The translations under genes and the position numbers were made by a program. DNA of 32,941 nt, taken from positions 1-32,941 of the forward strand of contig CAIWQV010000035.1 of NCBI GenBank assembly GCA_903914945.1, read 5' to 3'. How positions within the stretch are numbered: the first letter of the stretch is position 1; every line of letters starts with the position of its first letter. Under the pieces are notes generated by a model that was not told where the DNA came from, did no database searches, and saw only the letters and a program-made list of their open reading frames with translations. This stretch comes from an uncultured Methylophilaceae bacterium. Lineage in GTDB: Bacteria; Pseudomonadota; Gammaproteobacteria; Burkholderiales; Methylophilaceae. Below are positions 11,486 to 22,052 of this stretch, piece after piece.

Positions 11486-13339
11486 TTAAATTTCCTCTAA
11501 TTTTGAAATATCACGAATAGCGCCTTTATCAGCACTTGTAGCCATTAATGCATAAGCTCTTAATGCTTGAGATACCTTTCTTGTTCTTGGTTTAGGTTTC
11601 CAAGCACTTTTGCCTTTAGCATTCATTTTATTTTTTCTTTGAGTGAGAGCCTCGTCATTGATCATTAAATTAATTGTTCTATTAGGAATATCAATTTCAA
11701 TTTGATCATTTTCTTCAATCAAAGCAATCTCCCCCTGCTCTGCAGCTTCAGGAGATACATGACCTATACTTAATCCAGAGGTTCCTCCAGAAAATCTTCC
11801 GTCAGTTAAAAGCGCGCAAACTTTACCGAGGTCTTTTGATTTTAAATAGGTGGTTGGATAGAGCATCTCTTGCATGCCAGGGCCGCCTCTTGGCCCTTCA
11901 TATATAATGACAACTACATCACCGGCAACAACCTTATCACCCAAGATAGCTGCTACAGCTTCGTCTTGTGATTCAAAAACGCGCGCGCGTCCTTTGAACT
12001 TTAAAATACTTTCATCAACACCTGCTGTTTTAACAATGCAGCCATTGCGCGCAATATTTCCAAATAAAACTGCTAGTCCGCCATCTTGACTGTAAGCGTG
12101 CTCTTTATTTCGAATACAGCCAGAAGTTCTATCGTCATCTAAAGTGGGATAAAGCATGCTTTGACTAAATGCGATTGTAGTAGGTATGCCTCCTGGTGCA
12201 GCACGATAAAAGTTTTTAACTTCTTCATTTTTGGTCGTCATAATATCCCATTGTTCTATTGCTTCGCCTAAATTTTTCGAATGAACAGTTGGAACATCTC
12301 TATAAATTAATTTGGCGCGATCAAGCTCTCCTAAAATACCCATCACACCGCCTGCTCTATGAACATCTTCCATATGAAATTTAGCTGAAGCAGGAGCTAC
12401 TTTTGCTAAGCAAGGTACTTTTCTTGAGATGCGATCTATATCTTGCATTGTGAAATTTACTTTAGCCTCGTGAGCTGCCGCAAGTAAATGAAGAACAGTA
12501 TTTGTTGAGCCTCCCATAGATACATCTAAACTCATTGCATTTTCAAAGGCTTTAAAACTTGCAATGTTTCTTGGTAGAGCACTTTCATCTTCACCTTCGT
12601 AATATCGTTTAGCTAAATCAACAATAAGTCTTCCAGCTTCTTGGAATAATCTCTTTCGAGCTGCATGAGTAGCCAAAGTACTGCCATTACCAGGCAAGCT
12701 TAATCCTAAAGCTTCAGTTAAACAGTTCATTGAATTTGCTGTAAACATACCAGAGCAAGAGCCGCATGTTGGGCAGGCTGAGCGCTCAATTTCATCAGAA
12801 TTTTTATCAGAGACTCTCGTGTCAGCTCCAGCCACCATAGCGTCAACTAAATCTAATTTCTTTATTTCATTATTCCAATTGACCTTGCCGGCTTCCATGG
12901 GTCCACCCGACACAAAAATTACCGGAATGTTAATTCTAAGAGCCGCCATTAACATACCAGGGGTTATCTTGTCGCAATTTGATATACAAACAATAGCGTC
13001 CGCGCAATGCGCGTTCACCATATACTCAACACTATCTGCAATAAGATCCCTACTTGGAAGGCTATATAGCATGCCGTCATGCCCCATAGCTATACCATCA
13101 TCCACGGCGATCGTATTAAACTCTTTAGCAACGCCACCATGCTTTTCAATTTCTCTTGCTACAAGCTGTCCTATGTCCTTTAAATGAACATGCCCTGGAA
13201 CAAACTGCGTAAAGGAATTACAAACTGCGATTATTGGTTTTGTAAAATCCTCATCTTTCATGCCTGTAGCTCGCCAAAGCGCGCGGGCGCCAGCTTGGTT
13301 TCTACCATGAGTTGTCGTTTTAGAGCGGTATGCGGGCAT
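11486..13339 (-). CDS. ilvD: Dihydroxy-acid dehydratase
   Basis: [45 protein letters not shown] and [20 protein letters not shown]. Confidence 0.98.
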   Translation of the reverse strand: MPAYRSKTTTHGRNQAGARALWRATGMKDEDFTKPIIAVCNSFTQFVPGHVHLKDIGQLVAREIEKHGGVAKEFNTIAVDDGIAMGHDGMLYSLPSRDLIADSVEYMVNAHCADAIVCISNCDKITPGMLMAALRINIPVIFVSGGPMEAGKVNWNNEIKKLDLVDAMVAGADTRVSDKNSDEIERSACPTCGSCSGMFTANSMNCLTEALGLSLPGNGSTLATHAARKRLFQEAGRLIVDLAKRYYEGEDESALPRNIASFKAFENAMSLDVSMGGSTNTVLHLLAAAHEAKVNFTMQDIDRISRKVPCLAKVAPASAKFHMEDVHRAGGVMGILGELDRAKLIYRDVPTVHSKNLGEAIEQWDIMTTKNEEVKNFYRAAPGGIPTTIAFSQSMLYPTLDDDRTSGCIRNKEHAYSQDGGLAVLFGNIARNGCIVKTAGVDESILKFKGRARVFESQDEAVAAILGDKVVAGDVVVIIYEGPRGGPGMQEMLYPTTYLKSKDLGKVCALLTDGRFSGGTSGLSIGHVSPEAAEQGEIALIEENDQIEIDIPNRTINLMINDEALTQRKNKMNAKGKSAWKPKPRTRKVSQALRAYALMATSADKGAIRDISKLEEI

Positions 13340-13402
13340 AATTACCTCTTACAATTACAATCAATTTAAACAATTATTTTAACTTATAATGACAACAAAC
13401 TT

Positions 13403-14170
13403 ATGCTTATTCACCCCCAAATAAACCCTGTAGCTCTTAATCTCGGGCCATTTGAAATTCACTGGTACGGCATTATGTATCTTTTTGCCTTTATTGGATT
13501 TCTTCAGCTAGGTAAAGTTCAGATCCAAAATCGACCATGGCTATCTTGGAATGACCAAATATTAGACGACGCTTTCTTTTATGGAGCAATCGGAGTCATT
13601 TTAGGTGGACGATTAGGTTATATTTTGTTTTACCAACTGCAATATTACATGCATCAGCCAATGGAAATTATGGCGGTATGGAAAGGTGGAATGTCTTTCC
13701 ATGGTGGCTTTTTAGGTGTCATTATTGCTATGTTGCTCTTGGCAAAAAAATATAAAATTTCTCTGCTTTCGATTTTAGATTTTATTGCGCCTTTGGTTCC
13801 ATTAGGACTTGCTTTTGGTCGCATTGGAAACTTTATTAATGCTGAGTTGTGGGGCAGACCAACACAGTTCTTTTTAGGTATGATCTTCCCTAATGTGGAC
13901 GATATCCCAAGACATCCTTCTCAGCTTTACGAAAGCTTCTTTGAGGGATTAATTTTATTTTTAGCACTATGGATATACTCAAACCAAAAAAGAAAAACAG
14001 GACAAATATCTGCATTATTTTTAATACTATATGGTGCATTTAGATTTTTTATTGAATTTACAAGAGAGCCTGATCAATTTCTAGGTTTACTCTTCTTAAA
14101 TCTCTCGATGGGTCAGTGGCTTTCTATTCCAATGATCGTAGCGGGCATTTATCTTTTTAAGAAAAGTTAA
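13403..14170 (+). CDS. lgt: Prolipoprotein diacylglyceryl transferase
   Basis: [49 protein letters not shown] and HPSQLYE. Confidence 0.97.
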   Translation: MLIHPQINPVALNLGPFEIHWYGIMYLFAFIGFLQLGKVQIQNRPWLSWNDQILDDAFFYGAIGVILGGRLGYILFYQLQYYMHQPMEIMAVWKGGMSFHGGFLGVIIAMLLLAKKYKISLLSILDFIAPLVPLGLAFGRIGNFINAELWGRPTQFFLGMIFPNVDDIPRHPSQLYESFFEGLILFLALWIYSNQKRKTGQISALFLILYGAFRFFIEFTREPDQFLGLLFLNLSMGQWLSIPMIVAGIYLFKKS

Positions 14171-14346
14171 CAGCAGCGCTTAATACCACTCCATTTTCTA
14201 TTAAGCGTTGCTTGATAAAATTTTTCCTTAGTCATGAGCTTGTGTTTCTTTGAGCATTGCTTATGATTTTCAAGATAAAGATCATAAAGATCATCTCCTG
14301 ATAATCTTCTTATAAACTCATAAAATGATTTGATAGCTTTTAGCAT
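14167..14346 (-). CDS. YbdD/YjiX (DUF466)-like small protein, 59 aa, not in ORF track
   Basis: Manual translation: [59 protein letters not shown]. Starts 3 nt after the cstA stop; C-terminal RCC and position after cstA match the YbdD/YjiX family. Confidence 0.88.
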   Translation of the reverse strand: MLKAIKSFYEFIRRLSGDDLYDLYLENHKQCSKKHKLMTKEKFYQATLNRKWSGIKRCC

Positions 14347-14349
14347 GGC

Positions 14350-16353
14350 TTATGATTTATTTTTGAAAAATGAAATTCTTAACATATCAATTACAACCGT
14401 CCATAGAATAATAAGTAAAAAGAGAGTAATAAAAGCGTCTAACTTCTGATTAAAGATTAATTGATGAGTAATAGAAATTTTATCGCTCTCAATAAGTCCC
14501 ATATTTATTTTTTCTGTTAAATCTCGAGCTGCTGCTATAAATCCAACTCTAATATCCTGACTAAAAATTTTCTGATATGCGGCAGTTGTTGTAACAATGA
14601 TTAGCCAAAGTAAAGGCATGCCAGTAACCCAAGCATATTTTAATTTTTTTGATTTAATCAATATTCCAGTACCAACTGATAATGCAATTGCCGCAAGCAT
14701 TTGATTTGCAATGCCGAATAAAGGCCATAAAATATTTACGCCCCCATTAGGATCTATAACACCAATATACAAAAAGTACCCCCAACAACTTACAACAATG
14801 GCACTACTTAAAATGATAGATGGCATCCATGACGTCTGACCAAACTTCGGATAAATATTTCCGATCATATCTTGCAACATAAATCTTCCAACTCGAGTCC
14901 CGGCATCTAAGGTGGTAAGAATAAAGATTGCTTCAAACATAATTGCAAAGTGATACCACATCGCTAATAAATGTGTGCCGAATGCTTTACCAAATATATT
15001 AGCCATACCGACTGCAAGCGAAGGAGCTCCACCAGTTCTCGCAAAAAGTGAAGTTTCACCCATATTTTTTGCGAGCAATTCCATTTCTTCAACTGAAACT
15101 TTAAATCCCCATGAGTTTATTTTTTGAATAGCGCCAGCTGCCTCTGCTCCAACAACACCTACCGGACTATTGATTGCAAAAAAGACGCCGGGCTCTAAAA
15201 CTGTAGCAGCTATCAAAGCCATAATTGCTACAAAAGATTCTAAAAGCATTGCACCATAACCAATCATAGGAATATATTTTTCATTGTCTAATAATTTCGG
15301 TGTTGTACCTGAGGCTATTAATGAATGGAATCCAGAAATAGACCCACACGCTATCGTAATAAAAACAAAAGGAAATACGCTGCCACCAAATATAGGGCCT
15401 GTACCATTTGTAAATTGAGTAAGCGCAGGCATTTTAATTTCGGGTTGCAACGTCATAATTGCAATAGCTAAAACAATCACTGTACCTAGCTTTACAAATG
15501 TAGAAAGATAGTCTCTCGGAGCCAATAAAAGCCACACAGGAAGCACTGCCGCTGCAAAGCCATAGAAAATAACAGCCCATGCTAGCGTTAAACTATCGTG
15601 ATCAAAGTATGTTCGCATCGTTTCAGAATGATCAATTAAACCTCCAGCGAAAACAGCTAAAAGCAATAGTCCAAATCCAATCAATGAGGCTTCGAGAACT
15701 CTTCCTGATCTAATAGACCTTAAATAAATACCAATAAAAATAGCTATAGGGATAGTTGCAGCTACTGTTGATGTTGCCCAAGGACTATGTTTCATAGCGT
15801 TTACTACTACCAATCCAAGAACTGCTATCAAAATAACCATAATTAAAAAAGTACCAACTAATGAAGCGGTACCACCAATAATTCCAATCTCATCTCTTGC
15901 CATTTGACCAAGACTTTTGCCGTTGCGTCTCATAGAAAAAAATAATGTTGTCATGTCTTGGACAGCGCCACCTAGCACAGCGCCTATTAATATCCATAGC
16001 ATGCCAGGAAGATATCCAAATTGAGCCGCTAATGTAGGGCCTACTAAAGGCCCTGGTCCTGCTATAGCCGCGAAATGATGGCCGAATACAATCCATTTAT
16101 CTGTAGGAATAAAATCTTTATCGTTTCTCAATCTCAAAGCTGGTGTTTTCTTATTTTCATCAATCACTAGAACTTTAGCTGCAATCCAGCTTGCATAGAA
16201 TCTATAGGCAATCATGTAAATACATGCTGCGGCCGTAATAAACCAAACCGCGTTAATGCTTTCATTTCGACTAAGCGCTATAGTAGAAAACGCTACAGCT
16301 CCAAGCAAAGCCACTAAAATCCAAATAATATTTTTAGAATACTTTTTAATCAT
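14350..16353 (-). CDS. cstA: Carbon starvation protein A / pyruvate-peptide transporter family
   Basis: FGHHFAAIAGPGPLVGPTLAAQFGYLPG, GAVLGGAVQDMTTLFFSMRRNGKSLGQMA, FHSLIASGTTPK and LTTLDAGTRVGRFMLQD. Confidence 0.96.
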   Translation of the reverse strand: MIKKYSKNIIWILVALLGAVAFSTIALSRNESINAVWFITAAACIYMIAYRFYASWIAAKVLVIDENKKTPALRLRNDKDFIPTDKWIVFGHHFAAIAGPGPLVGPTLAAQFGYLPGMLWILIGAVLGGAVQDMTTLFFSMRRNGKSLGQMARDEIGIIGGTASLVGTFLIMVILIAVLGLVVVNAMKHSPWATSTVAATIPIAIFIGIYLRSIRSGRVLEASLIGFGLLLLAVFAGGLIDHSETMRTYFDHDSLTLAWAVIFYGFAAAVLPVWLLLAPRDYLSTFVKLGTVIVLAIAIMTLQPEIKMPALTQFTNGTGPIFGGSVFPFVFITIACGSISGFHSLIASGTTPKLLDNEKYIPMIGYGAMLLESFVAIMALIAATVLEPGVFFAINSPVGVVGAEAAGAIQKINSWGFKVSVEEMELLAKNMGETSLFARTGGAPSLAVGMANIFGKAFGTHLLAMWYHFAIMFEAIFILTTLDAGTRVGRFMLQDMIGNIYPKFGQTSWMPSIILSSAIVVSCWGYFLYIGVIDPNGGVNILWPLFGIANQMLAAIALSVGTGILIKSKKLKYAWVTGMPLLWLIIVTTTAAYQKIFSQDIRVGFIAAARDLTEKINMGLIESDKISITHQLIFNQKLDAFITLFLLIILWTVVIDMLRISFFKNKS

Positions 16354-16492
16354 TCTGCATCCAATTCAATGTCTAAATTAATTTATTGCCTTATATATCT
16401 TTGATATACTTGTTTCCCATTTATTCTATTAATTATATGCAATTAATAAAAATTAAAATAACTTAATTCATCGCTATTGCGTAAACATTATC

Positions 16493-17674
16493 TTGGCATC
16501 TCATAAAATCATTCTTGGTATTACTGGAGGTATAGCTGCATACAAAGCTGCTGAATTAACACGTCTTCTTGTTAAGGATGATTTCGATGTCCAAGTCGTT
16601 ATGACCGAATCTGCAAGTCAATTTATTACCCCCCTTACATTTCAAGCTCTATCGGGCAAGGAAGTGTTAACCAGCTTATGGAAAAGCAATACATCTAATG
16701 GGATGTCGCATATAGAATTATCGCGAAATTATGATTTGATTGTTATTGCGCCAGCGAGTGCAAATTTCTTAGCAAAATTAACGCATGGCTTTGCTGACGA
16801 TCTCTTGTCATCATTATGCTTAGCAAGAAATTGCCCTATTGCGGTCGCGCCTGCTATGAATGTGCATATGTGGACTAACCAACCAACGCAACGCAACGTA
16901 TCTCAATTACAACAAGATGGAGTGATATTTTTTGGTCCGGACTCTGGTGAGCAAGCCTGTGGTGATATAGGGCTGGGAAGAATGCTGGATACTGAAGAAT
17001 TATTTAGGTCAATTAAAAATCATTTTATTCCAAAATTATTTAAGGGCAAAAAAATCTTAATGACCTCTGGTGGCACCATTGAAATGATAGATGATGTAAG
17101 AGGTATCACAAATATCAGCTCAGGCAAGATGGGCGCTGCAATTGCTAATACAGCTGAATCAATGGGCGCAAAAGTAACTTTAATCACTTCAAATCATAAA
17201 GATTATTTAAAAAATATTAATGCTATTTATGTGAGTGATGCTCAATCAATGCATGATGCAGTTTTAAAACATATTAGCGATCAAGATATTTTTATTAGTG
17301 TTGCAGCAGTATCAGATTTCAAACCTAAAGAAAAACTTAATGGTAAATTAAAAAAAGATACTGCGAGCATGAATCTTCAGCTCGAACCTACTATTGATAT
17401 TCTTAAAGAAGTAGGGCTTAGTAAAAATAAAATATTTAAAGTTGGCTTTGCTGCAGAAAGTGAAAATCTAATTGAAAACGCCAAAAAAAAACTTAGAACA
17501 AAAAATTTAGATTTAATTGTGGCAAATTTAATTCAAGAATCTATGGGCCTTGAAGATACCAAAGTTTCAATAATCGACAAAAACACTGTTATTGATTTAC
17601 CAAAATCAAATAAAATAGAAACAGCAAAAGTGATTCTGGAAGAAATAGCGCGTCATATGAGCATGGATAAATAA
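16493..17674 (+). CDS. coaBC: Bifunctional phosphopantothenoylcysteine decarboxylase / phosphopantothenate-cysteine ligase
   Basis: [55 protein letters not shown]; followed by dut. TTG start. Confidence 0.96.
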   Translation: MASHKIILGITGGIAAYKAAELTRLLVKDDFDVQVVMTESASQFITPLTFQALSGKEVLTSLWKSNTSNGMSHIELSRNYDLIVIAPASANFLAKLTHGFADDLLSSLCLARNCPIAVAPAMNVHMWTNQPTQRNVSQLQQDGVIFFGPDSGEQACGDIGLGRMLDTEELFRSIKNHFIPKLFKGKKILMTSGGTIEMIDDVRGITNISSGKMGAAIANTAESMGAKVTLITSNHKDYLKNINAIYVSDAQSMHDAVLKHISDQDIFISVAAVSDFKPKEKLNGKLKKDTASMNLQLEPTIDILKEVGLSKNKIFKVGFAAESENLIENAKKKLRTKNLDLIVANLIQESMGLEDTKVSIIDKNTVIDLPKSNKIETAKVILEEIARHMSMDK

Positions 17675-17675
17675 A

Positions 17676-18128
17676 ATGAGCTTAATTATTGATTTTAAAA
17701 TTTTAGATAAACGCATTGAGGAAATGCTACCTAATTATGCGTCACCTGGATCAGCAGGACTCGACTTAAGAGCTTGTACTGAACATGTTCAAACGATTAA
17801 TCCAGGCGAAACCTTCCTTATTCCGACTGGAATCTCGATATTTATCAAAGATCCTGCTTATGCAGCTCTTATCTTACCCAGGTCTGGATTGGGTCATAAA
17901 CATGGGATTGTTTTAGGCAATCTAGTAGGGCTTATAGATTCAGATTATCAGGGCCAATTACTGGTTTCCTGCTGGAATCGTGGTGAAAATGCCTTTTTGC
18001 TTAACCCTATGGAGCGTATTGCCCAATTAGTCATTGTTCCCGTTATTCAAGCCAAATTTAATCTTGTAGATGAATATCCTCAAACTGAACGAGGCGAAGG
18101 CGGCTTTGGAAGCACAGGTAAAAACTAA
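17676..18128 (+). CDS. dut: dUTP diphosphatase
   Basis: [40 protein letters not shown] and [11 protein letters not shown]. Confidence 0.97.
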   Translation: MSLIIDFKILDKRIEEMLPNYASPGSAGLDLRACTEHVQTINPGETFLIPTGISIFIKDPAYAALILPRSGLGHKHGIVLGNLVGLIDSDYQGQLLVSCWNRGENAFLLNPMERIAQLVIVPVIQAKFNLVDEYPQTERGEGGFGSTGKN

Positions 18129-18138
18129 CGAATTCACT

Positions 18139-18168
18139 TGAAAAGACAGTGGGTTATGTGGTTTAATA
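18139..18168 (+). promoter_or_regulatory. Predicted sigma70 promoter for rpmB-rpmG
   Basis: TTGAAA (18139-18144) - 18 nt - TTTAAT (18163-18168). Confidence 0.6.
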
Positions 18169-18212
18169 GCACTCTTTTTCGAAATTATTGCAACAAATAA
18201 AGGAATTAAATT

Positions 18213-18449
18213 ATGGCTCGCGTATGTCAATTAACCGGCAAAAAACCAATGTCAGGAAACAACGTATCTCACGCCAATAACAAGACCAAAAGACGTTTTT
18301 TACCTAATTTACAAAATCGTAAATTTTGGGTTGAAACAGAGAACCGTTGGGTTTCCATGAGAATTACTAATGCGGCTCTTAGAACAATCGACAAGCTAGG
18401 CATTGATGTTATTGTCAAAAAAATGCGTGCAGCTGGCCAGAAAATTTAA
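18213..18449 (+). CDS. rpmB: 50S ribosomal protein L28
   Basis: [34 protein letters not shown]. Confidence 0.98.
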   Translation: MARVCQLTGKKPMSGNNVSHANNKTKRRFLPNLQNRKFWVETENRWVSMRITNAALRTIDKLGIDVIVKKMRAAGQKI

Positions 18450-18458
18450 GGAATATAT

Positions 18459-18614
18459 ATGCGTGAAAAAATCAAATTAGAGTCTAGTGCTGGTACTGGA
18501 CATTTCTATACAACAACAAAAAACAAAAGAACAATGCCTGACAAAATGGAAATCAAAAAATTTGATCCTGTTGTTAGAAAACATGTTGTTTACAAAGAAG
18601 CAAAAATTAAATAA
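18459..18614 (+). CDS. rpmG: 50S ribosomal protein L33 (Cys-less form), not in ORF track
   Basis: Manual translation: [51 protein letters not shown] (51 aa), directly after rpmB. Confidence 0.97.
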   Translation: MREKIKLESSAGTGHFYTTTKNKRTMPDKMEIKKFDPVVRKHVVYKEAKIK

Positions 18615-18640
18615 TTTTTATAGCTTAATATAGATAATAA

Positions 18641-18667
18641 AAAAGCCAGCATAAGCTGGCTTTTTTA
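18641..18667. terminator. Bidirectional rho-independent terminator between rpmG and rplQ
   Basis: aaaaAAGCCAGCataaGCTGGCTTtttta: 8-bp stem with flanking A and T tracts. Confidence 0.9.
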
Positions 18668-18683
18668 TTTATACAAGAATACT

Positions 18684-19094
18684 TTATTCTGCTGCTGCTA
18701 CTTCTTCTTTAGGAGCAGATGCTGCAGCCTCAACAATGGGCCTATCAACAAGCTCAACAAAGGCCATAGGCGCATTATCTCCATCTCGGAAGCCACACTT
18801 CAATATTCTTAAGTAGCCGCCTTTTCTTGCGTTGTATCGTGGGCCTAATTCAGCAAATAATTTAGTCACAATGTCTCTATCTCTTAAACGACTAAAAGCT
18901 AAACGTCTGTTAGATAAAGTTGCATTTTTAGCTAGTGTAATAAGAGGTTCAGCTACTTTCCTAAGCTCTTTAGCTTTCGGTAACGTGGTCTTAATAATCT
19001 CATTTTTCAATAAAGAGGTAGCCATATTTCTCAACATTGCTTGTCGATGACTGCTCGTTCTATTTAGTTTTCTATGACCATTTGCGTGACGCAT
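18684..19094 (-). CDS. rplQ: 50S ribosomal protein L17
   Basis: [45 protein letters not shown]. Confidence 0.98.
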   Translation of the reverse strand: MRHANGHRKLNRTSSHRQAMLRNMATSLLKNEIIKTTLPKAKELRKVAEPLITLAKNATLSNRRLAFSRLRDRDIVTKLFAELGPRYNARKGGYLRILKCGFRDGDNAPMAFVELVDRPIVEAAASAPKEEVAAAE

Positions 19095-19126
19095 ACTCTT
19101 ACCCTCAATTTTTTCTTATTTAATGA

Positions 19127-20113
19127 TTACGCTTTTTCTAAACCTGCTGGAGGCCAATTCTCTAATTTCATACCTAAAGTTAAACCTTTAGAAGCAAGAA
19201 CATCTTTAATCTCGTTAAGAGATTTTCTTCCAAGGTTTGGAGCTTTTAAAAGCTCATTTTCACTTCGTTGAATTAAATCGCCAATGTAATAGATATTTTC
19301 TGCTTTTAAACAGTTTGCTGATCTTACAGTTAATTCTAAATCATCAACGGGTCTCAATAAGACTGGATCAACTTGAGGCGCTTGCTTCACTTCAACTTCA
19401 GTTAAAGCACTTTCTAAGTTTGCAAATACAGAAAGTTGTCCCATTAAAATTCTAGCAGCATCTCTAATAGCTTGTTCAGCATCGATGACGCCGTTAGTTT
19501 CAACGTCCATGATTAATTTGTCTAGGTCTGTTCTTTGTTCTACACGAGCACTTTCAACAAAATAACTCACTTTATTGATTGGGCTAAAAGAAGCATCGAC
19601 CATAATAAAACCTAAAGTTTTATCTTCTTGATTTGATTTTCTTCTTGCTGGAACTGGTTGATAGCCTCTACCCATTTCCACTTTAACTTCTAAATTTAAT
19701 TTTCCACCTTTTGTCAGATGCGCAATTAAGTGATTTGGGTTAATAATTTCAGCATCGTGATTGACTTCAAAGTCAGCAGCTGTCACTGGGCCTTCAGAAG
19801 TTTTATTTAATGTGAGAGTTGTCTCAGATTTATTATGAAGCTTTAATGCAACACCTTTCAAATTCAACAGAATATCAACAACGTCTTCTTGTACGCCATC
19901 TAAAGTTGAATATTCGTGCACTACGCCATCAATCTTTACTTCGGTAATTGCGTAGCCAGGAATTGATGACAATAAAACGCGTCTTAATGCATTACCTAAA
20001 GTAAAGCCAAAGCCTCTTTCCATAGGCTCTAAAGTTACTCGAGCTCTTACTGGGTTTATAACTTCAACATTTACAATTCTTGGTTTTAAATATTCTGTAG
20101 GACTATTTTGCAT
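19127..20113 (-). CDS. rpoA: DNA-directed RNA polymerase subunit alpha
   Basis: [53 protein letters not shown]; alpha-[25 protein letters not shown]. Confidence 0.99.
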   Translation of the reverse strand: MQNSPTEYLKPRIVNVEVINPVRARVTLEPMERGFGFTLGNALRRVLLSSIPGYAITEVKIDGVVHEYSTLDGVQEDVVDILLNLKGVALKLHNKSETTLTLNKTSEGPVTAADFEVNHDAEIINPNHLIAHLTKGGKLNLEVKVEMGRGYQPVPARRKSNQEDKTLGFIMVDASFSPINKVSYFVESARVEQRTDLDKLIMDVETNGVIDAEQAIRDAARILMGQLSVFANLESALTEVEVKQAPQVDPVLLRPVDDLELTVRSANCLKAENIYYIGDLIQRSENELLKAPNLGRKSLNEIKDVLASKGLTLGMKLENWPPAGLEKA

Positions 20114-20143
20114 TATGTATCCTTATCAATAATTCTTATTTAA

Positions 20144-20773
20144 TTATTTTGAATAGAGCTCAACAACGAGTGATTCATTAATTGTTGCAGGTAAATCATC
20201 ACGTAAAGGTTTATTTTTAAATGTGCCCTTAAGACCTTTTACGTCAACTTCAATCCATTCTGGAAAGCCTCTTTGCTCTGCAGCTTCAATTGAACCTTTA
20301 ATTCTTAATTGCTGTTTAGATGCTTCTGCTACGGAAAGAACATCGCCTGGTTTCACTTGATATGAAGGGATATTCACTCTTCTACCATTTACTAAAAGAC
20401 TGTTGTGTCTTACGATTTGTCTTGCTTCTGTTCGTGAAGCACCAATACCCATACGATAAGCAACATTATCTAATCTACATTCTAAAAGCTGTAAAAGATT
20501 CTCGCCAGTAATGCCTTTTTTTCTATCTGCTTCAGCATAGTAACTTCTAAACTGCGCCTCAAGAATTCCATAAATTCTTCTAAGCTTTTGTTTCTCTCTT
20601 AATTGAACGCCGTAATCTGATAAACGACTCGCTCTTCTTTGTCCATGTTGGCCAGGAGGAAAATTACGCTTTTCAATAGCGCATTTGTCGGTAAAACATT
20701 TTTCGCCCTTAAGAAAAAGTTTTTCGCCTTCTCTTCTACATTGACGACATTTAGGATCTAGATTTCTTGCCAA
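20144..20773 (-). CDS. rpsD: 30S ribosomal protein S4 (zinc-ribbon C+ form)
   Basis: [44 protein letters not shown]. Confidence 0.98.
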   Translation of the reverse strand: MARNLDPKCRQCRREGEKLFLKGEKCFTDKCAIEKRNFPPGQHGQRRASRLSDYGVQLREKQKLRRIYGILEAQFRSYYAEADRKKGITGENLLQLLECRLDNVAYRMGIGASRTEARQIVRHNSLLVNGRRVNIPSYQVKPGDVLSVAEASKQQLRIKGSIEAAEQRGFPEWIEVDVKGLKGTFKNKPLRDDLPATINESLVVELYSK

Positions 20774-20815
20774 AATAACTCTCCTGTTTCAACGAACGAT
20801 TAATCGCTCAGCTTA

Positions 20816-21208
20816 TTAAATTCTTCTTTTCTTTGGTGGACGGCAACCATTATGTGGCACTGGTGTCACATCTTGAATGCTTGTAATTTTAAATCCAGCA
20901 GCATTAAGTGCGCGCACTGCAGATTCTCTTCCAGGACCTGGTCCTTTAATTTTTACTTCAAGATTTTTTACGCCACACTCTTGAGCAGCTTTGCTCGCAG
21001 CCTCAGCTGCAACTTGTGCTGCAAAGGGTGTGCTTTTTCTTGAGCCTTTAAATCCAGCACCGCCAGATGTCGCCCAAGATAATGCGTTACCTTGTCTGTC
21101 TGTAATTGTGATGATTGTGTTATTGAAAGATGCGTGAACGTGAGCAATACCTTCTGCTACGTTTTTCTTAACTTTCTTTTTTACACGAACATTAGCTTTT
21201 GTTGCCAT
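20816..21208 (-). CDS. rpsK: 30S ribosomal protein S11
   Basis: [46 protein letters not shown]. Confidence 0.99.
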   Translation of the reverse strand: MATKANVRVKKKVKKNVAEGIAHVHASFNNTIITITDRQGNALSWATSGGAGFKGSRKSTPFAAQVAAEAASKAAQECGVKNLEVKIKGPGPGRESAVRALNAAGFKITSIQDVTPVPHNGCRPPKKRRI

Positions 21209-21228
21209 AAATAATCCTTAAACCTTTT

Positions 21229-21591
21229 TTATTTAGCCTGCTTAATTGCTTTAACAGGGCCTTTTCTTGTTCTTGCATTCGTTTTAGTTCTTTGGCCTCT
21301 TACTGGAAGACCTCTTCTATGCCTTACGCCTCGATAACAACTAAGGTCCATTAAACGTTTAATGTTCATTGTGACTTCTCTTCGTAAGTCACCTTCAACT
21401 TTAATTTTTGCTACTTGATCACGAAGCTTTTCTACATCAGCATCGTTCAAATCTTTTAATTTAGCAGTCGCAATGATTCCAGCCGCAACACAGATCTTTT
21501 TTGCGGTATTTCTTCCAATGCCATAAATTGCTGTTAAAGCAATTTCTGCATGTTGATGATCGGGCACATTTACCCCAGCAATACGAGCCAT
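21229..21591 (-). CDS. rpsM: 30S ribosomal protein S13
   Basis: [30 protein letters not shown] and [18 protein letters not shown]. Confidence 0.99.
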   Translation of the reverse strand: MARIAGVNVPDHQHAEIALTAIYGIGRNTAKKICVAAGIIATAKLKDLNDADVEKLRDQVAKIKVEGDLRREVTMNIKRLMDLSCYRGVRHRRGLPVRGQRTKTNARTRKGPVKAIKQAK

Positions 21592-21633
21592 AACTTACTC
21601 CAAAAAAATGGCAAATCAAATAAAAAGCCTTAT

Positions 21634-21662
21634 ATTTTAACAGGTTGTTGAATTTTTAACAA
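21634..21662 (-). promoter_or_regulatory. Predicted sigma70 promoter for the alpha (rpsM) operon
   Basis: Minus strand TTGTTA (21662-21657) - 17 nt - TAAAAT (21639-21634), in the rpmJ/rpsM gap. Confidence 0.6.
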
Positions 21663-21676
21663 TTAACAACCTTCCT

Positions 21677-21790
21677 TTATCCTTGTCGTTGCTTATGTCG
21701 AGGATCTGAGCAAATTATTCTCACAACACCTCTTCTTCTAACAACTTTACAGTTTCGGCATAATGTTTTTACGGATGCGCGAACTCTCAT
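21677..21790 (-). CDS. rpmJ: 50S ribosomal protein L36 (zinc-binding C+ form), not in ORF track
   Basis: Manual translation: [37 protein letters not shown] (37 aa), between infA and rpsM. Confidence 0.97.
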   Translation of the reverse strand: MRVRASVKTLCRNCKVVRRRGVVRIICSDPRHKQRQG

Positions 21791-21823
21791 TTTTATACCT
21801 CTTAAATTTTAATTAAATATTAC

Positions 21824-22042
21824 TTATTTAACTCTGAACGTAATTCTTGCTCTGGTTAAATCATAAGGTGTCATTTCTACAGTCACCTTATCTCCTGGAA
21901 GAATACGAATATAATTCATGCGCATTTTTCCTGAAATATAACCTAATACAACATGGTCATTTTCCAACTTAACTCTAAAAGTTGCATTTGGAAGGTTTTC
22001 TATAATCTCCCCTTGCATCTCAATTGTGTCTTCTTTTGCCAT
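21824..22042 (-). CDS. infA: Translation initiation factor IF-1
   Basis: [53 protein letters not shown]. Confidence 0.99.
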   Translation of the reverse strand: MAKEDTIEMQGEIIENLPNATFRVKLENDHVVLGYISGKMRMNYIRILPGDKVTVEMTPYDLTRARITFRVK

Positions 22043-22052
22043 TGATTAAAGG

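Noticed and set aside
12819-13187. 122-aa plus-strand ORF antisense to ilvD
   Set aside because: It lies entirely inside ilvD on the opposite strand, has no recognisable motif, and is a typical shadow ORF of a conserved gene.
13362-13390. lgt promoter with a perfect -10 TATAAT at 13385-13390
   Set aside because: The -10 is good, but no convincing -35 is present at 16-18 nt spacing, so it was not listed as a feature.
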